From JACTOJ01 sp032335695 (GTDB lineage Bacteria; Bacillota; Clostridia; Clostridiales; Clostridiaceae): DNA of 64,000 bases. The notes beneath the pieces were generated by a model that saw nothing but the letters and a program-made list of their open reading frames with translations, did no database searches and was not told the DNA's origin. This document shows, in pieces, positions 59,910 to 64,000 of the stretch (position 1 is the stretch's first letter; every line of letters starts with the position of its first letter). The position numbers and the translations under genes were made by a program. Where the stretch lies: NCBI RefSeq assembly GCF_032335695.1, contig NZ_JACTOJ010000005.1, forward strand, positions 62,001 through 126,000, given 5' to 3'.

Positions 59910-60185
59910 CTATTCACATATTTGCCAAGGCCAAGGCTCATCTACCCATTGCCAAGGCAGCTTACTTGAAAAATAGCCAAAATTTACAAAGGGCCCGTAA
60001 TTGTCTTCGTATTTTTTTCTTAGCATATCCAATTCTTTAACCGTTTCATTATATTTTGCTGCAGCTTTTTCACAAGTTGGAAAATTATCTAAATATAAAT
60101 TTAAGTCCACAGACATAAAATGCAATTCTCTAATCTGACTCAGCAATTTTCTTTTGCCTTCGTCTAATTTATACATTTCTTTCAT
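59910..60185 (-). CDS. cotJB: CotJB, spore coat protein
   Basis: A 91-residue helical protein of the CotJB family: LLSQIRELHFMSVDLNLYLD and YGPFVNFGYFSSKLPWQWVD, then EPWPWQ at the end are the family marks. Middle gene of cotJA-JB-JC, 12 bases from cotJA and 11 from cotJC. Ribosome site AGGAGG. Needed for coat assembly with CotJC in Bacillus. Confidence 0.95.
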   Translation of the reverse strand: MKEMYKLDEGKRKLLSQIRELHFMSVDLNLYLDNFPTCEKAAAKYNETVKELDMLRKKYEDNYGPFVNFGYFSSKLPWQWVDEPWPWQICE

Positions 60186-60197
60186 TTACAAGTCCTC

Positions 60198-60413
60198 CTA
60201 TCTATATTTTTTCATTTCATAGTTAATAGGCATGTTTGTAAAAACACTTCCTTTGTGTAACGCTTCTTTAGGAGAATACAATTCACCATAAGGCTGATTT
60301 ATTATATATGCTCTTGCAAGCAGCATATTTTGTGACTTTAAATCAGTTTCACTTATTTCATCAAAAGGTACATTGTTATGGTCAAAGTTTCTGTAATCGT
60401 ACATTAATTTCAC
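60198..60413 (-). CDS. cotJA: CotJA, spore coat associated protein
   Basis: A 71-residue protein with the CotJA block NMLLARAYIINQPYGELYSP followed by KEALHKGSVF. First gene of the operon. Mother-cell sigma-E control is expected from Bacillus; CATACTAT lies about 50 bases upstream and matches the sigma-E -10 box at 7 of 8 positions, but I see no clear -35 element. Confidence 0.92.
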   Translation of the reverse strand: MKLMYDYRNFDHNNVPFDEISETDLKSQNMLLARAYIINQPYGELYSPKEALHKGSVFTNMPINYEMKKYR

Positions 60414-60608
60414 CTCTATAATATTTTTTATTATAAATTGAATTTTGTTAACACAATAGTATGGTATTCATGATTATGTAAAAGGTTAATATAAATTCAC
60501 TAATGTTTTACATAAAAAAAATAATGCATTATAATGAAATTATATTTACTATAAATAAAGTGTCAAACCTCATTATGCTTTAATAAGCTATATGTAGGTG
60601 ATGTAATT

Positions 60609-61100
60609 ATGATAGATTCAAAATTAACTTTTAGTGATATCTATAAAATGAGCACTTATGAAATAAGTAAAAGGTTTTTATATCTAGGTGAAGGCATAAG
60701 CCGAAAAGTATTTGCTATAAACGATAAATATGTGATTAAAATAGCTAAAGGCATGGAGGGTTTATATCAAAATAAAGTAGAACTCTATGTTTTTAAGCAT
60801 TGTGGTGAAAAATACAAAAAATATCTTTGCCCTATAATTTGGCATAAACCAGATATGCTGGTAATGCCTAGAGCTGTTCCTCTAAAATCTATTGATTCCT
60901 CGTTGAAAAAGGTAAATTTAAAAAATATACGTAATGAAGAGGAAGCATATTCAGATATAATGAGATTAACAAGAAATTTCTTGCTCTTAAAGGACGATAT
61001 TGAGTCCGCTAGTTCCTGGGGAAAAATCGATGGAACTGCAATTTTAATTGACTACGGGTGTACTAGTGAAGAGGGAGACGAATTTTATAATGATCTCTAA
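60609..61100 (+). CDS. Minimal protein-kinase-like fold protein
   Basis: A 163-residue protein with a shortened kinase pattern: glycine loop LGEGISRKVF (27-35), ATP-lysine candidate Lys44 in YVIKIAK, a hinge-like DMLVMPRAVPL, and a DFG-like metal motif ILIDYGCTSE with Asp148. A clear HRD catalytic-loop motif is not seen; LLLKDDIESASSWGKIDG is in its place. At 163 residues it lacks most of the C-terminal lobe of ordinary kinases (about 270), so it is either a small phage-type kinase or a pseudokinase. The ATG follows GTAGGTGATG. It is 38 bases ahead of a PLP enzyme gene on the same strand. Confidence 0.65.
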   Translation: MIDSKLTFSDIYKMSTYEISKRFLYLGEGISRKVFAINDKYVIKIAKGMEGLYQNKVELYVFKHCGEKYKKYLCPIIWHKPDMLVMPRAVPLKSIDSSLKKVNLKNIRNEEEAYSDIMRLTRNFLLLKDDIESASSWGKIDGTAILIDYGCTSEEGDEFYNDL

Positions 61101-61138
61101 ACAGACCTTAATTATTTATTTTTACAGGAGATATGCGT

Positions 61139-62299
61139 ATGAGAAAAATTTATGTAGACAATTCATCTACAACTTTTCCTAAGCCAAAAGAAGTTGGTGA
61201 TGCAGTATATGATTATTTAACTAATATAGGTGCTAATGTTGGAAGAGGAAATTATCAAAGTTCCTATTCCACCAGCAGAATCGTATATGAAACTAGAGAA
61301 CTAATTTGTGAGATGTTTAACTTTGATGAACCAAGAAATGTTGTTTTTACAACTAATATTACTGAAAGTTTAAATGTTATTTTAAAAGGATTTCTAAAAA
61401 AAGGAGAGCACGTAATTATAACTTCTATGGAACACAATGCTGTTATTAGACCAATTCATACGCTTTTGAATAAAGGGATTAATCACAGCATTGTCCCTTG
61501 CAATAAACAGGGATTAATTAACTTAAAAGATTTAGAAAAATCAATAAATTCTTCTACAAAGCTAATTTTAGTAACTCATGTATCTAATGTTTCGGGCAGT
61601 ATTATGCCAATAGATGAAATAGCTGCTATAGCTAAAAAATACAATATTTATTATGTAATAGACAGCGCCCAGAGTGCAGGCATTCTCCCAATAAACTTTA
61701 ATGATTTAAGGCTAGCTGCATTACCCCTTACTGGACATAAAGGCTTACTTGGTCCTCAAGGTATTGGTGCTATTATACTAAGAGAAGATTTTGCAGCTAA
61801 ATTAGATACTTTAAAAGAAGGAGGTACTGGCAGCTTTTCAGAAGCTCTTATTCAACCAGACATACTTCCAGACAAATTCGAAAGCGGAACATTAAATGTT
61901 CCAGGAATAATTGGACTTAATGCTTCCTTGAAATGGATAAAAGCTCGTGGTATTGAAAATATATATGAGCATGAAAAACTTTTAGGGAAAATTTTTCTAG
62001 ATAACGTTATGAATATTAAAGGAGTAAATTTATATGGATCTAAGGATATAAACAATAGATTAAGCGTTTTCTCTATAAATATGGATAATATAGATGCTTC
62101 AGAAGCCGCTTACATATTAGATAGTGAATATGGAATAATGACAAGATGCGGTCTTCATTGTTCTCCGCTAGCTCACAAAACCTTAGGCACATTTCCAGAA
62201 GGAACTATAAGGATAAGTTTAGGATATTTTAATACTAAAGATGATATTGAATATATTTCCAAAGCATTAAATGATATATCTAAAGCAAAGAGGGGATAA
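61139..62299 (+). CDS. Cysteine-desulfurase-like aminotransferase class V
   Basis: A 386-residue PLP enzyme. It opens IYVDNSSTTFPKPKEV, has the PLP lysine in LTGHKGLLGPQG, and LVTHVSNVSGSIMPI and VIDSAQSAGILPI for cofactor contacts. The cysteine in TRCGLHCSPLAHKTLG is where the desulfurase nucleophile sits, so transfer of sulfur from cysteine is likely, but no IscU, SufU or ThiI gene is adjacent. The start is the second ATG at 61139, eight bases after AGGAG. The stop lies two bases ahead of the next gene. Confidence 0.88.
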   Translation: MRKIYVDNSSTTFPKPKEVGDAVYDYLTNIGANVGRGNYQSSYSTSRIVYETRELICEMFNFDEPRNVVFTTNITESLNVILKGFLKKGEHVIITSMEHNAVIRPIHTLLNKGINHSIVPCNKQGLINLKDLEKSINSSTKLILVTHVSNVSGSIMPIDEIAAIAKKYNIYYVIDSAQSAGILPINFNDLRLAALPLTGHKGLLGPQGIGAIILREDFAAKLDTLKEGGTGSFSEALIQPDILPDKFESGTLNVPGIIGLNASLKWIKARGIENIYEHEKLLGKIFLDNVMNIKGVNLYGSKDINNRLSVFSINMDNIDASEAAYILDSEYGIMTRCGLHCSPLAHKTLGTFPEGTIRISLGYFNTKDDIEYISKALNDISKAKRG

Positions 62300-62301
62300 T
62301 T

Positions 62302-63573
62302 GTGACAAAACTTCTGAAAAAACAGAAGACTATATTAGCTTACATATTAGTTATATTAGTATCTTCAGCCTTATTTATATACAATTTTATAAATATATCA
62401 AATTTAAATCTGAATAACAAAGATAATTTAGCTGCGTATAATTATAGAATTTCAGTAATAATTTGGCTATGTAGCACTGCGCTAAGCATATTAATTCCAT
62501 GTTTAATAATTTTTTCTGGAATTTCACAGAAAATCATCAGTAAGATAGAATATAGAATTAGTAATAAGTACATTTCAGCCTTTGTATTTTATTTATGCTA
62601 TACAATAATTAACTTTATATTATATTTTCCATTTTATTTATTGGGAGGATATTTTAAAAATCATATACTACATTTATCAAATTTGAATTTCATACAATGG
62701 ATAGCTTTAGAATTGAAATATTTGATAATTAACGGCTTAATAGAAGCATTAACCGTTACTGGTATATTCTTCATTATAAATATAAGTAAAAAACGATGGT
62801 GGTACATAGTAAGTCTAATCGCTATACCATATATAATATTTAGCACATTACTTTATCCTGTATTTATGGATCCTATATTTAATAAATTTACTCCTATGAC
62901 TAATAAAAATCTTGAACAAAAAATACTTTCCTTAGCAGAAAAATGTAATGTAAATAATCTTAACATTTATGTGGTAGATAAGAGTAAAGAAACTAATACC
63001 ATGAATGCATATATGACAGGGCTTTTTAACACAAAGCGAATAGTTATATGGGATACCACTCTAAAAAATATGAATGACAGAGAAGTTTTATTTACTACTG
63101 CTCATGAGTTAGGACATTATGTATTAGGTCATATACCTAAGTCTATAGCATTAGGATGTATTGGAGTATTTATAATTTTATTTATAGCAAATAAATTAGT
63201 AAATATAATTATAAAAACATATGGTAGTAAAATAGGCATAAAAAGCATTTATAATATTTCCGTCATACCTTTATTTGTGGTGATTCTAAATATAATTATG
63301 CTTTTTTCTGATCCTATAAGTAATGCTTATTCTAGACACGTAGAATTAGAAGCGGATAAATTTGCTTTAGAAATCACTCACGATAGTGATGCTGCTAAAT
63401 CCTCAGAAATTAAATATTTAAAAGGCAATTTGTCTGTTTATGACCCTGGTCTTATATACAAAATATTCAATTATGACCATCCAACAGTAAAAGAAAGAAT
63501 GGAACTGTATGATAACTATAAACCTTGGGAAAAGAATGAAAAAACAAAGTTCCAAAATTATTATAAAAAATAA
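62302..63573 (+). CDS. M48 family membrane metallopeptidase (Ste24/HtpX type)
   Basis: A 423-residue membrane protease of the Ste24 kind with about six to seven membrane helices. The zinc motif HELGH is at residues 268-272 (TAHELGHYVLGH), followed by VELEADKFALE, whose Glu is the third ligand. Such proteases clear misfolded membrane proteins or cut signal/CaaX-like peptides. The start is GTG at 62302 after AGAGGGG, two bases after the upstream stop, so translation is coupled to the PLP enzyme. Terminator follows. Confidence 0.92.
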   Translation: MTKLLKKQKTILAYILVILVSSALFIYNFINISNLNLNNKDNLAAYNYRISVIIWLCSTALSILIPCLIIFSGISQKIISKIEYRISNKYISAFVFYLCYTIINFILYFPFYLLGGYFKNHILHLSNLNFIQWIALELKYLIINGLIEALTVTGIFFIINISKKRWWYIVSLIAIPYIIFSTLLYPVFMDPIFNKFTPMTNKNLEQKILSLAEKCNVNNLNIYVVDKSKETNTMNAYMTGLFNTKRIVIWDTTLKNMNDREVLFTTAHELGHYVLGHIPKSIALGCIGVFIILFIANKLVNIIIKTYGSKIGIKSIYNISVIPLFVVILNIIMLFSDPISNAYSRHVELEADKFALEITHDSDAAKSSEIKYLKGNLSVYDPGLIYKIFNYDHPTVKERMELYDNYKPWEKNEKTKFQNYYKK

Positions 63574-63615
63574 TTAAATAGATGTCAGAGCTATGTCTGA
63601 CATCTTATTTAATTA
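63571..63615. terminator. Bidirectional terminator
   Basis: A 19-20-base imperfect stem (TAATTAAATAGATGTCAGA with TCTGACATCTTATTTAATTA) and a 6-base loop ends the M48 gene and the convergent coat gene, covering both stop codons. Confidence 0.85.
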
Positions 63616-63882
63616 CTGTATTTCATTCATAAGAGTATTCGAAGAATTTTTTAATTCCTGAATCTCACTTTCAGGCGCATCTTTAATTGTATACCAGCCT
63701 TTTTGTCTCATAGCATCAAATACTTTGTATTGAACTTCTTCAGAAGACTTTAAATTTCCTACTAAAGTGTCTCTAAGGTTGTTACAAGAACTTTCGGTTA
63801 TTCCACTGCTATAAGAGCTTATTCCATGTTTTTCAGTAGTTAAAATATCCTGTAAAATATCTTTATTGCTTAAGCCAGTCAT
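63613..63882 (-). CDS. CotF-like spore coat protein
   Basis: An 89-residue helical protein of the CotF family: LSNKDILQDILTTEKHGISS, then CNNLRDTLVGNLKSSEEVQY and VFDAMRQKGWYTIKDAP. Strong ribosome site (AGGAGG). It is downstream of a second, incomplete coat-like gene at the window edge, on the same strand. Confidence 0.9.
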   Translation of the reverse strand: MTGLSNKDILQDILTTEKHGISSYSSGITESSCNNLRDTLVGNLKSSEEVQYKVFDAMRQKGWYTIKDAPESEIQELKNSSNTLMNEIQ

Positions 63883-63901
63883 AACATATCCCTCCTATTT
63901 T

Positions 63902-64000
63902 TTACTGATGTGAATCTAAATAATTCTTTAGATTAGTAAAGTTTTGTTTATGAATTCTAATTCCTTCATCAAATAGTGGCTTTAATGAATTGTCACTGCA
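63902..64000 (-). CDS. C-terminal fragment of a probable CotF-like coat protein
   Basis: Only the last 32 codons and the stop are in the window. The peptide (LKPLFDEGIRIHKQNFTNL, then KNYLDSHQ) has the helical pattern of the end of a CotF/ferritin-like coat protein. It lies 19 bases ahead of the CotF-like gene, probably in one operon. The start is beyond the right edge. Confidence 0.6.
   Translation of the reverse strand, partial: CSDNSLKPLFDEGIRIHKQNFTNLKNYLDSHQ

Overview
The window is a low-GC, AT-rich stretch of chromosome from an anaerobic endospore-former, most likely Clostridium sensu stricto. Evidence for this is the spore gene set (spoVAC-AD-AE, an alpha/beta-type SASP, cotJA-JB-JC, CotF-like coat proteins), fermentation genes (pyruvate formate-lyase and its activase, L-lactate dehydrogenase), FeoAB iron uptake, strong AGGAGG ribosome sites, frequent TTG starts and U-tract terminators. 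I see no rRNA, tRNA, CRISPR array, insertion sequence or prophage; it reads as a chromosomal core with islands of poorly described genes.

Layout. 0-7.5 kb: a second-type chaperone operon on the minus strand (grpE-like, hsp70, J-domain protein running off the left edge), aspartokinase, a D-2-hydroxyacid dehydrogenase, and a convergent pair of lipid-linked sugar enzymes (GT2 and GT39). 7.7-11.6 kb: an operon of a repeat protein, a MoxR-type AAA ATPase, a metallopeptidase-like/VWA protein and a Nudix hydrolase. 11.7-16.6 kb: the forespore spoVA operon, then pflB-pflA. 16.9-21.5 kb: a DUF6414-like protein, a CBS protein, a PspA envelope-stress operon, a Cys-rich small membrane protein and a bPH-like membrane protein. 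21.9-26.7 kb: an EAL phosphodiesterase and a response regulator/kinase/lipoprotein operon. 26.8-32.6 kb: a small peptide gene, an orphan class I isoprenoid-synthase-like protein, SASP, an MFS transporter, ldh and a degenerate arginyl-tRNA synthetase paralog. 32.7-36.4 kb: feoA-feoB plus a Cys-rich accessory peptide under a Fur-like box, and gltX behind a leader hairpin. 36.7-44.9 kb: an orphan LytTR regulator, an XRE-TPR regulator, Lrp, free-methionine sulfoxide reductase, NAD synthetase and NfeD/stomatin.

45-56 kb is a complete de novo purine operon, purL-E-C-F-M-N-H-D, taking PRPP to IMP without purK. It lies behind a palindrome, a promoter, a guanine-type riboswitch and a terminator whose alternative antiterminator pairing can be traced in the sequence. 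56-64 kb: a YmfI-like reductase, a two-component system, the cotJ operon, a very small kinase-like protein, a cysteine-desulfurase-like enzyme, an M48 protease and coat proteins at the right edge.

The most unusual items are the ArgRS paralog without the HIGH motif, the orphan terpene-synthase-like gene, the repeat/MoxR/VWA operon, the 163-residue kinase-like gene, and the PspA operon with unrecognised partners. All functions are read by eye from sequence motifs; no database search was run.
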